Shown: in pieces, positions 29,599-41,575 of the stretch
Layout: every line of letters begins with the position of its first letter
Numbering within the stretch: the stretch's first letter is position 1
Assembly: GCF_033958435.1 (NCBI RefSeq)
Contig: NC_134137.1
Coordinates: 241,598,501 to 241,662,500, forward strand
Source: Carettochelys insculpta
Taxonomy: Eukaryota; Chordata; Testudines; Carettochelyidae
Direction of reading: 5' to 3'
DNA: 64,000 nt
Program-made: the position numbers and the translations under genes
Notes under the pieces: generated by a model
Databases searched by the model: none
Seen by the model: the letters and a program-made list of their open reading frames with translations, nothing else
What the model was told of the DNA's origin: nothing

Positions 29599-30572
29599 CA
29601 CCTAAGAACGAACTGGGTTGGCTAGAGGAAGACAAGTAACTCAGTAAGCGGCTCTCTTCTCCAGTGCGGTGCCATGGGTAGGAGCAGAACTACATTGCAG
29701 AAGGTGCTGTCTTTTGAATGAGAGTTAGGAATCTTGTCTCTTTGCTGACATACAACATTCATTCTGCTACCTTGGCCCAACAGTATCGGGCAATGTCATC
29801 TTCTGACTACCTTAAAAATCCACTGATGTGTCATTTGGCTAAAGTATTACTGCTGTAGTTTAGCTAAGGACTATTAAAAAGTTGTCATGTTTAACCATAG
29901 AAGCAGGTGCATTTTAGTATTAATCTCGATATCGTAAACTACATTGTGAGCCCTTTGAATGATCAGAAGTCATTGTTTCCTCGCCAGGTTTCTCAGAAAA
30001 AACAGGATTGCAGAATATTTAGGCAATTCCCTGCATTATGAGAGATTAGATTTATGTATGTAAAAATTTACTATAACATTTGTACAAATGTTGCAATATT
30101 GTAAACTATATATCCTCATGTATTTTCAGTTGCATCAGAATGCTCCATATACAATACTTAAGAATACTGAAAATAATATAAATCTATTGCTGAGAAAGGC
30201 ACCAGGTTCAGTAAGATACATAGAAATTAAACATGTGCTGTCTCGTAATGTTAGACTCATCCTTAAGGATCTTGTTGAACTGGGACTATGCTGAGCCAGT
30301 CCTTTTAATATTCAATTAAATGAAAGGCAATGAAACATTAATATTGCATGGCTAAGCATTCAAAAGACAGGACTTGTCAAATATTAAACCGAACAAAAAT
30401 TAAATCCACCTGTTTATCATGCACATCATAATACAATTCAAACTGCATCTCAAATAAAAATCATATATTTTTATATAAAACACACTTTTTTAGCATAATG
30501 TAATGCTTTCATTCTTGTATATTTACACTAACTTTTAATTGTTAGGATATTTTTAATGACTTCTTAGATATT

Positions 30573-30783
30573 GGATAGCTCAGTGGTTACAACATAGGCC
30601 TTGTAAACCCACAGCTGTGAGCTCAGTCTTTGAGAGAACCTTTCAAGGTTCTGGGGCAGATTAGGTTTTTTAAAAAAAAAAATCTGCTAGGGACAGTGAT
30701 AAGTCCTGGTGTGAGTGCAGGGGCCTGGACTTGATGACCGCTTTAGGTCCCTTTCAGTTCTCTGAGATATGCTGTGCTATGAT
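30573..30783 (+). repeat. tRNA-derived SINE with CR1-like tail (Cry I type)
   Basis: The tRNA-like head has box A GATAGCTCAGTGGTTAC and a box B-like GCTGTGAGCTCAGTC. The tail GGACTTGATGACCGCTTTAG, GTCCCTTTCAGTTCTCTGAG resembles the CR1 3' end (compare GTGACCTCCTGAGGTCCC at 42415). This arrangement is known for turtle Cry I SINEs. Confidence 0.7.
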
Positions 30784-31292
30784 TTCTCTTCTCAGTAAGG
30801 AGATCCACAACAGATGGTGCTGACTTTCTGCTGCTTTATGGTCAGGACTGTCCCTTGGGGGGTGTGGACTCTGGGACAACCCCTCCTCTGCTCCAGGTTC
30901 TCAGGGAAGCAGAGCTGAGCAGTCTGGGTCACTCCACTTCCTGCAGCTCCCACTCCGGCTGGTGAGTGTGGGGGGTCAGCCCAAACCCTGGTGCCAGTGC
31001 CAGGCTCCCAAGCCGCCTTGGGACTCACAAGGCTGCCCAAACTGTGGGGCCTGGGGTGGCTACCCCCAAACCATTCTATAGGTGGGATGGCCCTGTTTAT
31101 GGTTCTCTTCATTGCAAATAGCCCATAAAAATAGTTGCAAACAAGGAAGGGGAACCCACATAGTTGCTGTCACCAGTAACTCTTGCAACTCAGAAGAGGG
31201 CTGTCATAAATGACTGGAAACACTAACTTTGCTGCTGTTGTGTGGCTAGAGCTAATAGCCCATTAGCAATTGTGTGGAGGATAGTCTTCCAT

Positions 31293-31418
31293 CTGTTGCA
31301 TCTGACGAAGCAGGTCTTTGCCCATGAAAGCTTATGCTCCAAATTATCTGTTAGTTTATAAGGTGCCACAGGACTTGTTTTTGAAGATACAGACTAACTC
31401 AGCTACCTCTCTGATACT
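31293..31418 (+). repeat. Penelope-like repeat (subtype I) with hammerhead-like core
   Basis: One of the most complete copies. Core 31298-31337 has arms GCAT/ATGC, CTGACGA, a GGT..GCC stem and GAAA; then TTAGTTTATAAGGTGCCAC, and a tail ending CTCTCTGATAC. Flanked by GTCTTCCAT-like (31284-31292) and GTCTTCCCAT (31420-31429), a plausible target duplication. Confidence 0.6.
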
Positions 31419-31470
31419 TGTCTTCCCATAGAGGTGCTGCACTGGTACAAAGACACGATCACATCACATG

Positions 31471-31912
31471 GGCTCCGTCTACATTAGCAAGCTCTTCCGA
31501 AAGATATTTTGAAAGAAGTGGGCTCTTTTGAAAGATGTCACAGAACATGTACACACAATCATTCTTTTGAAAGTAAATGCAAAGAATGTGGCACTCCTTT
31601 CGAAATGATTCTTCCTTTCCTGTTTCAGGACGAGCATCTCTTTTCAAAAGCTTCTTTTGAAAGAGAGTGTGTGTAGACGCTCCATGGGCCCTATTTTTCA
31701 AAAGAGCAGTCTTCAGGGGGCCCGATTTTTCAATACCTGGCCTATTCATTCAAAAAAGAGTGGGGACTGTGTGGATGTTCTCTTTCAAAAGAGCAGATCG
31801 CTCTTTTGATCTGCTTTTTTGTGTGTGGATGCACTCTGGCAAAAGATGTTCTTTCAGAAGAGAACTTCAGAAAGGGCTTCTTTCAAAAGACGTCTGTAGT
31901 GTAGATGTAGCC
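31471..31912. mobile_element. Foldback-terminus DNA element, type 2 (442 bp)
   Basis: Starts GGCTCCGTCTACATTAGC and ends CTACAGTGTAG-like, reading TGTAGATGTAGCC, with flanks ATG (31468-31470) and ACG (31913-31915). The interior is full of TCTTTTGAAAG and TTTCAAAAGA units on both strands. Non-coding. Confidence 0.65.
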
Positions 31913-32834
31913 ACGGTGCTGGAATCCATCTTGAATTTTGTACTTTTCCACAGAGGTGTGGTGGAATTGAAGTCTTCTCACTCTGTAGAACATCCACGTA
32001 ATGCAAAAGAAATAAACTATTGTCTTCAGCTGGTTCTAAAGACTGCCTATCCACCCCAAAAGCTTACATGAAAACACCTGGAAACAAAAGGATTGTACGG
32101 ACAGGTTGTGGAGAGAAACTAATAGACATGGGCATGTGGCCACCTCTGGACAAGTCTGGCCTGAAAATGACTTTACCTGAAGTAAGAAATATAGTGAGAA
32201 ATTATGACTTTTAACAAGTTCTCTTAAGTGTATTAAGCTTAGCTTGTGTGTTTTGCTTTACTTTGTTGAGTAATCTACATTGTTCTATTGCTTATGACCA
32301 ATTAAATACTACTTTTTATACTTCAAATCTGCTTTATCAATAGACACAGAATAAATAATTGCTATCGGGCCAGAGCAAACAGCTGTGCATATTTCTCCTT
32401 CATTAGTAAAGGGAACAAACATTTTATGAGTTTTCTCTGTATTAAACTTTATACAGAAAAAAAACTTTATACAGACTTTATATGGAGTTCTGGTCCCACT
32501 GGGGATGTGAACCTGTGGCAAGTCCCTGTGACTAAACCTCCCAAGATCTGAGCTAATTTCAGCACCTGTATTACTCTGTGGCCTACACCTCCCAACTGTG
32601 CCACCAATGGAAGACATTGCAGGGTCTGGCTCAACAGGACAGGGTAAGTGACAGGTATTTCAGCACCTCAAGGGACAGTCTCAAGGGGATCTCTGAGACT
32701 GAACCCATCAGAAGCAGTATGAACCTCTACTCTGAAGAATGCATTTTAATATTGCTGTCACTGTAATATGTATTATAAAGGATTATTAGGTAGTTTCCTC
32801 TCCCTTGCATATAGAAATTTATATCTGGTTCCTT

Positions 32835-32945
32835 ATCAGCTGTGTCATGTCAAAACACATTGCCTCTGTGCAACAGTCTCCTCATTTCTAAACAGGTGAC
32901 GTTCATACCTAACCTCTTTGCAAACTGATTATATAAAGTCAAAGA
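32835..32945 (+). repeat. MIR-like SINE relic
   Basis: Contains TTGCCTCTGTGCAACAGTC, TCCTCATTTCTAAACAGG, GACGTTCATACCTAACCTC and GTCAAAGAGCACTATAA, the order of the 3' half of MIR. Confidence 0.45.
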
Positions 32946-33062
32946 GCACTATAATATGTTGTGGACCAATTTCTATATAATAGGGAGAAAGTATTTTGGG
33001 AGTGAAGATGGGGATTCATATTTCAGTAAGATCCAACTGGCAGACACAGAATTTTTGGATAG

Positions 33063-33106
33063 CAGTGTGTGTGTGCGCGCACGCGCACGCACGCACACAC
33101 AGATAG
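33063..33106. repeat. Alternating purine-pyrimidine tract (GT, GC, AC)
   Basis: GT repeat passing through GCGCGCACGCGC to AC repeat, so the tract is nearly self-complementary. Such tracts can adopt Z-DNA or cruciform shapes. Confidence 0.85.
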
Positions 33107-33433
33107 AGAGAATTTTTGGGACTACTTGTGGGGAGGGGTGGTTTTGTGTTTTTAATTACATGGCATAAGGGATTATTGAAACCAATGATTATCACATGAA
33201 GCAACAAAAGAATTTCTCAAGTACCTATGTGGAAACCTTGCTGAGGAAGTTGAGTCAATAGTCAACATTTCAACATCCTGAGAGACATGGCAAGACAGCA
33301 TGCTGGAGGCACACAGTTGTCCCCTTAGATTAAGTCAGGAGTTCATTGTTACTGTGAAAATCATGGGCCTATCATTAGTGCTTTCCAGTTGTATGTGAAT
33401 AGCTGACCACATTTAGGATGTCTTGTAAAGAGA

Positions 33434-33632
33434 CTGGTCTCAGAGAAGTAGCTGTGTTAGTCTGTATTGTCACAAAACTGTATTTTCATAAAAAAGCAGT
33501 GAGGTAGCATTTTAAAGACTACCAAAATAATTTATTAGCTGAAGAACTGGGTCTGTCCCACAAAAGCTCATCACCTAATAAATTATTTTGTTAGTTTTTG
33601 AAGTGCTACATGACTGCTTTTTTAATTTTGTC
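33434..33632. repeat. Penelope-like repeat, head-to-head inverted copy (subtype II)
   Basis: 33434-33540 is the reverse complement of the tail (TAGCTGTGTTAGTCTGTATT; AAAGACTACCAAAATAATT). From about 33541 the forward copy begins (GAAGAACTGGGTCTGTCCC, CTCATCACCTAATAAATT). Confidence 0.6.
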
Positions 33633-33789
33633 TAGAGAAGTTATTGCCCTTGTTCAAGATCAAATAATCACCTCGTGATATCAAGTTAAGGACACTGACA
33701 GTCAGGGCATGAAACTTAATTTAACAGTCAATATAAGAAGAGTGGTGCTATTGGATAAATATCACAATCAATGATCTACTGTAACACAA

Positions 33790-33993
33790 AAACTCTTTAG
33801 TCTATAAACAACAAGATGTCCTGTGACACCTTATCAACTAAGCACCTTATAGACTAGAGCACAAGCTTTTGTGGGCAAAGACCTGCTTCAACAGACAAAG
33901 CTTATGCTCCAGAAAAATCTGTTAGTCTATAAGGTAACAGAGGACTTGTTTCTGGAGATACAGACTAACACAGCTGCTCCTGTGATACTTATC
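33790..33993. repeat. Penelope-like repeat, head-to-head inverted copy (subtype I)
   Basis: The left half is reversed (GTCCTGTGACACCTTATC, GCACAAGCTTTTGTGGGCAA). From about 33896 the forward half reads AAGCTTATGCTCCAG, TTAGTCTATAAGG and ends AACACAGCTGCTCCTGTGAT. Confidence 0.6.
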
Positions 33994-34784
33994 TTTAGTC
34001 CATGGTTCTTAATATAACGGCTCTGACATGAGCTGTTGTCCAGCTTCACCAAAAACAGATCACGATGTGTTGCAATAAATGCAACAAGGAAAAGATGGAC
34101 AAAATTCTTCTCAAGACTTCTCACTGCAACATCAGGCATTTTTAAAGCTGCCCTTTGGGAGATATATATAAAATCTTAGCTTCCAACAAAGCACTGGCAA
34201 AATTTACATACAGAAACTCTTCCACCAGATAGGTTATTGAATCTGAGTTGCCTTTGCTGGAGACAGCTGAGTTTCCCTGACTGCATTGAATTTCATTTTG
34301 GGAACGCTGCATGGATTTGGAATCAGCTTCTGTCCTGTTCCACGGACAATGTTTTGAAGTTTTGTTTTGTTTTTTTTCTCCTCACCCCCCTTCCATTTTT
34401 CTTTTGCTCAAATTTCAGCTCATGGCAAGCTGAAGTAGAAGCGTTAAGAGCGCTTTGGACCATAACCTGCACACTAGCCCTATATTTCATGGTTGCTAAA
34501 GGTCAGCGCTCAGATAACAGGCCCATTGTTGGTGAACATAGTCAATGCCTCTTTGTTTGCCTGCAGGATGCCTTATTAGACTTCTGAAATTTAGAATATA
34601 AACATTGAAGTAAAAGAAATTACTAGTCCAGTTATACGTAACATGGAAACAGTTTAATTACAGCATAAAAATATGCAGCTGTAAGGAGCAGAGTATTAGC
34701 GTCGGCACAGTGTGTGATACATTACTGAGGCACCGACAGGGATACAGTAAGCCACTTTATGGCCCTACACATTTAGTACTATAG

Positions 34785-35091
34785 GTTGAACCTCTCTCTT
34801 CCGGCACCCTCAGGGCCTGACTGGTGCTAGATGAGAGAATTTTCTGGACGATGGACAGTCAACATTTCCAAGCACATTACCAACATCTCCACTGCTTACT
34901 GAGCTCTTCAAAAACAATTAAGGGTAAATTACAGCTAAATAACAGCACAGAACACAGAGCCAGAACTGGTGGCTGGAAACAAACTTTATGGGACCACAGG
35001 AAACTTGTCCACACCCATGATAAGTGGTCTAAAATCATGCCAGACTATGGATTTTGCCGGATGAGAGAGTTGCGGGTTAGAGAGGTTCAAC
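34785..35091 (+). mobile_element. Mariner/Tigger-like MITE, copy 1
   Basis: Left end TAGGTTGAACCTCTCTCTTC and right end GAGAGGTTCAACCTGCA are inverted matches. Inner landmarks are GGTGGCTGGAAACAAACTTT and ATGCCAGACTATGGATTTTG. Two more partial copies are at 61672-61885 and 63545-63825 (inverted). The superfamily is inferred from the TA-like flank and CCGG-rich subterminal sequence. Confidence 0.55.
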
Positions 35092-35341
35092 CTGCACTAT
35101 TATACTCCACAAGCAAGAAAAGAGGCACTGTCATTTGTAGATTGTGTCCTACAAGGACAGTACGTAGAAGATGCTAATGACTGTATTTATTATAAAACCC
35201 ATTACACATTAGGTTAGACAACTTAATCATATTACAGCAGCCACCTACGAGCACCAGCTGAGGTCAGGGATCCTTGCATGAACACAGCAATAGATGGCTC
35301 CCCCTCACAAAAATCTTACAAGTTAGAGAGAGAGAGAGAGA

Positions 35342-36053
35342 AGCTGTGTCTACACGTGCACGCTACTTCGAAGTAGCGGCACTAACTTCGAAATAGCGCC
35401 CGTTGCGGCTACACGCGTCGGGCGCTATTTCGAAGTTAACTTCGATGTTAGGCGGCGAGACGTCGAAGTCCCTAACCTCATGAGGGGATCGGAATAGCGC
35501 CCTACTTCGACGTTCAACGTCGAAGTAGGGACCGTGTAGACGATCCGCGTCCCGCAACATCGAAATTGCCGGGTCCTCCATGGCGGCCATCAGCTGGGGG
35601 GGTTGAGAGATGCTCTCTCTCCAGCCCCTGCGGGGCTCTATGGTCACCGTGGGCAGCAGCCCTTAGCCCAGGGCTTCTGGCTGCTGCTGCGGCAGCTGGG
35701 GATCCATGCTGCAGGCACAGGGTCTGCAACCAGGTGTCGGCTCTGTGTATCTTGTGTTGTTTAGTGCAACTGTGTCTGGGAGGGGCCCTTTAAGGGAGCA
35801 GCTTGCTGTTGAGTCCGCCCTGTGACCCTGTCTGCAGCTGTGCCTGGCACCCTTATTTCGCTGTGTGCTACTTTGGCGTGTAGACGTTCCCTCGCAGCGC
35901 CTATTTTGATGTGGTGCCGCGCAACGTCGAAGTTGAACATCGACGTTGCCAGCCCTGGAGGACGTGTAGACGTTATTCATCGAAATAGCCTATTTCGATG
36001 TTGCTACATCGAAATAAGCTATTTCGATGTAGGCTTCACGTGTAGACGTAGCC
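35342..36053. mobile_element. Foldback-terminus DNA element, type 3 copy (712 bp)
   Basis: Left end AGCTGTGTCTACACGTGC with subterminal palindrome CTACTTCGAAGTAG; right end CACGTGTAGACGTAGCC. Flanks are AGA on both sides (35339-35341, 36054-36056). It is about 30 bp longer than its siblings at 50143 and 62504 because of an extra CATCGAAATAAGCTATTTCG palindrome near the right end. Open frames inside are shared by the copies but look non-coding. Confidence 0.8.
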
Positions 36054-37454
36054 AGAGAGACTTGCCCAGACAAAAGAAAATTAATTTCCTATGCACTCCA
36101 TTGCATCCACGAAGACTATTCCCATGCCAAAGTTGAAACTGCTGAAATTTGAAAGTAACATCTGGTCTTGCTCTGTTCAGGCCATAATTAGTAAAGTTTG
36201 ATGGGTAAGAGGAGATTAATTGCATTCAGTTGTATAGAGCAACAGAGTGCAGCATCTTCAGGCACTTAATAATGTATGCACAAAAACATTGTGATGCAAA
36301 AAAACCAACAGAAAAAAATAAGTGTATCAGATTCTAAGTGTCTCAAAATGTATAGCAAGTCAGTTTACAGTAATTCTGTAGACTACCCACTCCCATTTGC
36401 AGCAAAATTAGGTGAGGGGTTCAGTACCCAAACCTAAAAATCCCTTCTCCGTACAAACTGAAGAAAAAAATTCTCTGGAGTAAGGCTAAGCACTGATCTA
36501 TAATTCTTAACATTTTCTAAGCTAAACCACAGCTTTCAGTTCTCCAGAGATTTCTGCTCTATAGCTGTCTAGAAAAAAGTTTGTACTATATAGGTACACA
36601 TGTACACTCCCCCTCAAAACCAAACATTCAAAAACAGCAGAGCCATTTTTCCTTCTTGACACTTTCAAATAAGATTCACCTGGATGCAGAGCCAAAAGGA
36701 AGAAATGCTTAATGCTGAAAACGTGAAGGATTGCAAATTTCTGACAGTCTGGATATGAGTTTACTAAAATAAACATTTTAATCTGAACTATAGCAGATAC
36801 CAAAACTATATTACTATTTTGTGTGTATAGAGGTATTTATTCCTGGACCAAAAAATGTGTTCTATCATACAGAAACCATTTGAGAATGCCACTCCTTTTA
36901 AAAGGAGCACATACATCTCAATCTCAAAGGCTGCATATAGACAAAAGCCACACAGAACAGTCCTAAGCAGGACGAAACAGCCACTTCCCTTCATCCCCCT
37001 TAGTTCCGGTCCCTATGTTCTTATGTTACTTCTTAAACAGCAGTGGGTAGGGAACAGAATATTGTGACTGTTGTTAAGCTTATTTAACCTTTTGTAGAAT
37101 CTTCAATTCTGATGAACAAAAGCCTCAAAAATATTTTTGTAGCATGCATGCCTAATTTTACTGACATTACTACTTCTACTTTTTCATGCCATAGTATCTT
37201 AACTTCCTCAGCTTTTGAAACTTGCTTTTCTTTTGATCCTTGAAAAGAAAGGTAGTTTTACAATTTTTTGCGTTAAGAACCATTTTTGATAATAGGTGAA
37301 TGCCACAATTACCAACTACTTTCAGAAAATTCTTGACTCTCCCCGCCCCCGCCCCTCTGCTCTCTGATTTGCTCACCTTGATAATATTTTTCTGATTTGT
37401 CAACCTTAATTACTATTTTTGGCTCTCTGTGCCTTAAATATTGAGTCTGTTCTG

Positions 37455-37600
37455 GTATGGCTATGATCTGAAGAAGTGGGTCTGTCCCACAAAAGCTCAT
37501 CACCTAATAAATTATTTTGTTAGTCTTTAAAGTGCAACTGAACTGCTTTTATGTTTTGATAGTGTATAGACTAGCACGGCTTTCTCTGTTACTATTCAAC
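37455..37600 (+). repeat. Penelope-like repeat (subtype II), near full-length
   Basis: Reads TATGATCTGAAGAAGTGGG, TCTGTCCCACAAAAGCTC, TTTAAAGTGCAACTG, and ends ATAGACTAGCACGGCTTTC. The core blocks CTGAAGA and AAAA correspond to CTGATGA and GAAA of subtype I, so the hammerhead core is degenerate here. Confidence 0.6.
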
Positions 37601-38188
37601 TACTTTCAGGTTTTCAATGCTGTTTCTTCTGCCCAACCAACCAACCAACCCACCCATCCAACACAATTACCAAAGAACATAACCACGCATACAAGTCCTT
37701 CCTCCACTCATGGGGACAAGGTGTGGAGCCTACATGAATTTTCTGTACTCCCATTCATGTATTTACTCTTCAAGACAATTTAACACTCTCTTTGTACCAT
37801 GAACAGGTCATAGCCTTTAAAAATATTTCATTAAATTAACTTCCCATCATGTCATCCAAATTGTTTTTGCTGATGTAATAAAGACACACAATTTTGGCTT
37901 ATTCTACAAATTCCTTGTATAGATACTTTCAGCCACTCTTTAACCTCTCCCATATGACTCATGGTTCACTACTCCATACATTTTCTATTCCGGAATCTTA
38001 CCTTTACCCTGTTCCCCTTCCTTCAGGGGAAAACACAGGTTGATCGGAGTCAGATGACTTTGTTTCATGGGGCTTGTATTGCAGGGTTCTTTTGTGGCTG
38101 CACAGACTTCTGGGCTCAGACTGGACTCCAGGCCATGCCAGGCATGGGCTTAGAAATATCCCACGTACCCCATCCTTAGAAATGACCT

Positions 38189-38330
38189 GTGTTCCCGATA
38201 ATTTTTCCACCCATGGGTGGCATAAATTTTCTTACGCACATCAAGGCATTTATGGATGTGCACCACCAACAAAGAGACATGATGCCTGCTGTGGATGGCT
38301 CTAGGCACTCTGCTAAGCAGCTGGGTGGTA
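38189..38330 (+). repeat. Fragment of the TGTTCCC-ended DNA element
   Basis: TGTTCCCGATAATTTTTCC, CCCATGGGTGGCATAAATTT and GATGTGCACCACCAAC match the left part of the element at 49024-49870. Confidence 0.4.
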
Positions 38331-38611
38331 CCTGAATCTCTCATGGGCAGCCACGTAAGAGCTCAGCTTTCAGGTAACACCGGAAATAACTTAGGCAAAT
38401 AGCATCCTAAGTTGCATTTAAATTCAGTAGAACTTCGTAAAGCAAATGGCTGCTTTTGAAAAATCTTACCTTACATGATTTACCCAATGGTATGAAGTCT
38501 GTGGCAAAGAACCAAATTAGGGCCTCCTATGTCCCACACTAGGACCTCTAGTACAAAATGGTTAAGCCCATTAATACTCAGAAGGCTTTCCAGAAAAGAC
38601 TTGATACAAAT

Positions 38612-38617
38612 TTTATT
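38612..38617 (-). promoter_or_regulatory. MRPS35: Candidate MRPS35 polyadenylation signal
   Basis: AATAAA on the minus strand about 250 bases past the MRPS35 stop codon. Position fits a short 3' UTR; usage is not shown by the sequence. Confidence 0.45.
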
Positions 38618-38868
38618 TATAGAGGAAAGGAAGGATATTTGCAGGCAGTGATTTTGTCTTGCCAAGAAAATTAAACTGCATGGAAACATATTAAGTTTGT
38701 TGCTGAGCCTTGTTGAATCTCTAATCATTCTAAAATCCATTCAAGGTTTTAAAATTTGTAAAATTTCATGTTTTGTTGAATGGCTGGAAATTCTGAATTC
38801 TACACAAAGTAGCATTAACATGCACAATATTTTTGTACTGAAATGAGATCAGATTTGTGCAGGGAATG

Positions 38869-39153
38869 TCATTTTCCCTGTAATGGTTTTAAATTAAGTA
38901 ATTTTACCACAGATTCCTTATACTTCAAAATGTTGTCTTCCGTTTCTCCTTCATTTTTAAGTGCAACAACAGAGTTTTTGTAATTCTCAACTATCTCAGA
39001 GGCAAGCAACTCTTCCCTAGTTACTTCACTAGCTCTCTCTGCTGCTCTTATTCGAAGAAGCACGTCCAAAGCATTCTTCTGAGAGGGGCTATTTTCCCAG
39101 ACATATTCCTCCATGTCTGCTTCAGTCTTCTCACTCTCCCACATTTCAGTTTT
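38869..39153 (-). CDS. MRPS35: MRPS35 terminal coding exon
   Basis: Encodes the last 94 residues of mitochondrial ribosomal protein S35 (mS35), a protein of the head region of the mitoribosome small subunit that acts in the matrix (family knowledge). The exon starts phase 0 after acceptor TTTTCTTTCAG and reads [20 protein letters not shown], then a charged helical stretch ([19 protein letters not shown]), [20 protein letters not shown] and [13 protein letters not shown] with TGA stop. Acidic and lysine-rich spacing is as in the mammalian C-terminus; the last few residues (KPLQGK) may extend a little beyond the human end. A T31 tract on this strand lies about 95 bases before the acceptor. The open frame runs upstream of the acceptor, but those codons are intronic. 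Confidence 0.9.
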   Translation of the reverse strand, partial: KTEMWESEKTEADMEEYVWENSPSQKNALDVLLRIRAAERASEVTREELLASEIVENYKNSVVALKNEGETEDNILKYKESVVKLLNLKPLQGK

Positions 39154-39245
39154 CTGAAAGAAAACAGGCATCACCTTTAAAAATGCATCAGTACTGAATA
39201 GTGAAGGGACAACAATTAGGACAAATCTGAACTCTCTCCCCTCCC

Positions 39246-39248
<3 letters not shown>

Positions 39249-39279
<31 letters not shown>
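39249..39279. repeat. Homopolymer A31 (T31 on the MRPS35 strand)
   Basis: Uninterrupted run of 31 A. On the gene strand it is a T tract upstream of the last MRPS35 acceptor. Length in the assembly may be inexact. Confidence 0.95.
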
Positions 39280-39282
<3 letters not shown>

Positions 39283-41575
39283 ACCTCATCTACAGTCCAT
39301 GCAAAAGACCCCAAATAGAGCTTAAGTGACACTTAAGAGGTGAACAGGCTTTGTTTGCACCCTCTAGATATGGCGAATTTAACGCTATACTTGAAGGTCA
39401 AACTCTGATGAATGTAAACCTGGAAATCCATTTCAAATACATATAATTTGACAAAATTACTGTAATCTGGAGGGGAAAGGCAGAGCTGGCAGAAACAATG
39501 ATTAGATCTCCAGTTATGTAAAATAACCAATTACAATTCAAACAAGGGGGCTGGGGGCGGGGAAAGCACAAATCTTCCAAACTGTAATTTTAAAATAATG
39601 GCCCAAATTCCATTTTCAGCATTTGAGTAGCTCTGTGTTTACACCAACCTATTCTGTATTTACACCATTACCGGTTATGCATTTACTGTTAAAATTGGAA
39701 TCTGATCCAAAGCTTATGAAATGAAAGGCAACTGTCCCCACGTTACTGTGGATTTTGGAACACCAGCCATTAGGTCATTTGGACAAATATGTCTGTCTTC
39801 TGTTGGGTCCAGTTTGTGTAGTCAGATTTAAGCCAATTTTTTCCCCTTGTTCGACCACAAATTGGACTGTAGCTCAACACCTGCAGGACACATCATAAAA
39901 AGGATGAATGACTCTCAGTGTTGGTGTTTTCCCCCTCAAGGTTCATACTGGTGAAAAATAAAATCATTTCACTGACTGTATGCTCAAGTTGTTCCATCCC
40001 TGGCGTGAAAGACAGAGCGGACACATTGATATAAAGGGTAAAGAAGGATGGGGGGTTGAACACTGACACGAAGACAAAGCGGTGAAGAATTTCCAGTTCT
40101 GTTGGATTGTTACTGCCATTTAGAGCTCCAGCCATGAAAGTTACCCTCAGTACTGTCTTGATTTGTCTCACCACCTATACTGACACAAGTAGATGAGCTG
40201 GAGGATTGTCTCCCCCTCAATACTCCACCCAGAAGAAGAGACTGTATTGTAGGCATTTACGTGGCTTCAGAAACAGATCCTGTCATCTCCCCTGAGAAGG
40301 TGGTGGAAACGGTATTCAAAATTTGTGGAAGCAGGAAAAGGCATCTGGTGAGTCTACTGAAGCAAGCCATATATTTCCACAATAGGGGCTTTTTTTGCTC
40401 TTTTATTCAGTGTTGTCCACAAAGAGACAAAAAGAATCAGCTTTAGTAAAAGCCAGAGGACCTGCACATGAAGCAGCGTAAAGGGGAGCCCAGGTAGGTG
40501 GGGGAAAACATTCAAGTTTAGTAACTGCAGAACCTGTGCTTCACTATGGAGGAAGCCAACAGGTCCAAAAAACTGGTCCTCAGTGCAAGCTGTGTCCGGC
40601 CTAATCAGCACATAACTACATCTTTGGTAGCATCCTTACGGCCACACAGGTAGTATGTTTACTTTGAATGGATGTGGCCCACATAACACAGAAAACTGCA
40701 TATACTGGACACAGTTGGTTGAGAACCACTGGTGTAGAACAAAAGGTAGGACTTAGATAATATTACCCCTGAGTTTCAAGTTTTGGCAACTGGTAGCTAA
40801 TAGCCTTGTAATACCACCACTGGGCTCTGATCTCATCTGATATGAAATTAAATAAGATGGGTTGTTAGTATGTACTTATACAGAAGACAGCTCTCGTCCA
40901 TCCTAAGGAACAGATTTATGATTTGGAGGAAGAGCACCACCTTCCAAATTATATCCACTTTTTACAGCTTACAAATTGTTTAGAGAACCATTATCCATGA
41001 AACAGCAGCTAAATTCTGATTATAGCTGTGATCCTGTCATTTCAAGTGTCTTATTTTCAGGCCAGCACCTGTGAATATTTGGGAATAAGTCTATTTGCAA
41101 GGACTACGCCATATATCCAGAAGTTCTTCTAATCACGTACGTCCACATTTTGTTTCATTGACTACAAAAGAGACAGGTGAAACGGCGTGCCAATTTAGTG
41201 GCATACCTGCATATGTAATTACTACAACATAAACTTCGCTTAAGCCACATCTGATTATTTCAAACAGATGAACACCACAGTTTTAGTTTTCATCTTGCTC
41301 ACTTAAAATATAATCCAAGACTATACGTGAGAAAAAGAAATGTAAGCACATTAAGCCTTTTATTTTATATGTTATGTTTGTATTGGATTTAATACTGAGG
41401 AAAATCACTTCTGTAGATAGATATTTCTGTGGAAATAAGTCAGTCAAAACAAACACTCTACTAAACCCATACATCACTTGTCTAATAAAAATCCCTTAAC
41501 AGGCAACTGTTGAGCAATCCTTCAGCTTTGCTAGCTATAAATAAGTTGCATTACCTATAAAATACTGTTCAATAC

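Larger units (their letters stand above)
20394..38868. other. Spacer between MANSC4 and MRPS35, repeat-rich
   Basis: The two genes converge on this 18-kb region. It begins with the MANSC4 3' UTR, whose end is not defined, and ends with the MRPS35 3' UTR. 20.4-22.4, 26.5-28.4 and 36.1-37.4 kb hold AT-rich sequence in which I recognise nothing firm. 29.6-30.5 kb is likewise blank. 30.8-31.1 kb is GC-richer but unassigned. Other parts are covered by the repeats and broken genes listed. Confidence 0.6.

Noticed and set aside
35663..35980. 105-codon frame starting MNNVYTSSRAGN, intact in all three type 3 elements
   Set aside because: The copies are recent and nearly identical, so a chance frame would persist; it crosses the terminal inverted structure and shows no protein family. 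Kept as a note in case codon-level constraint is found.
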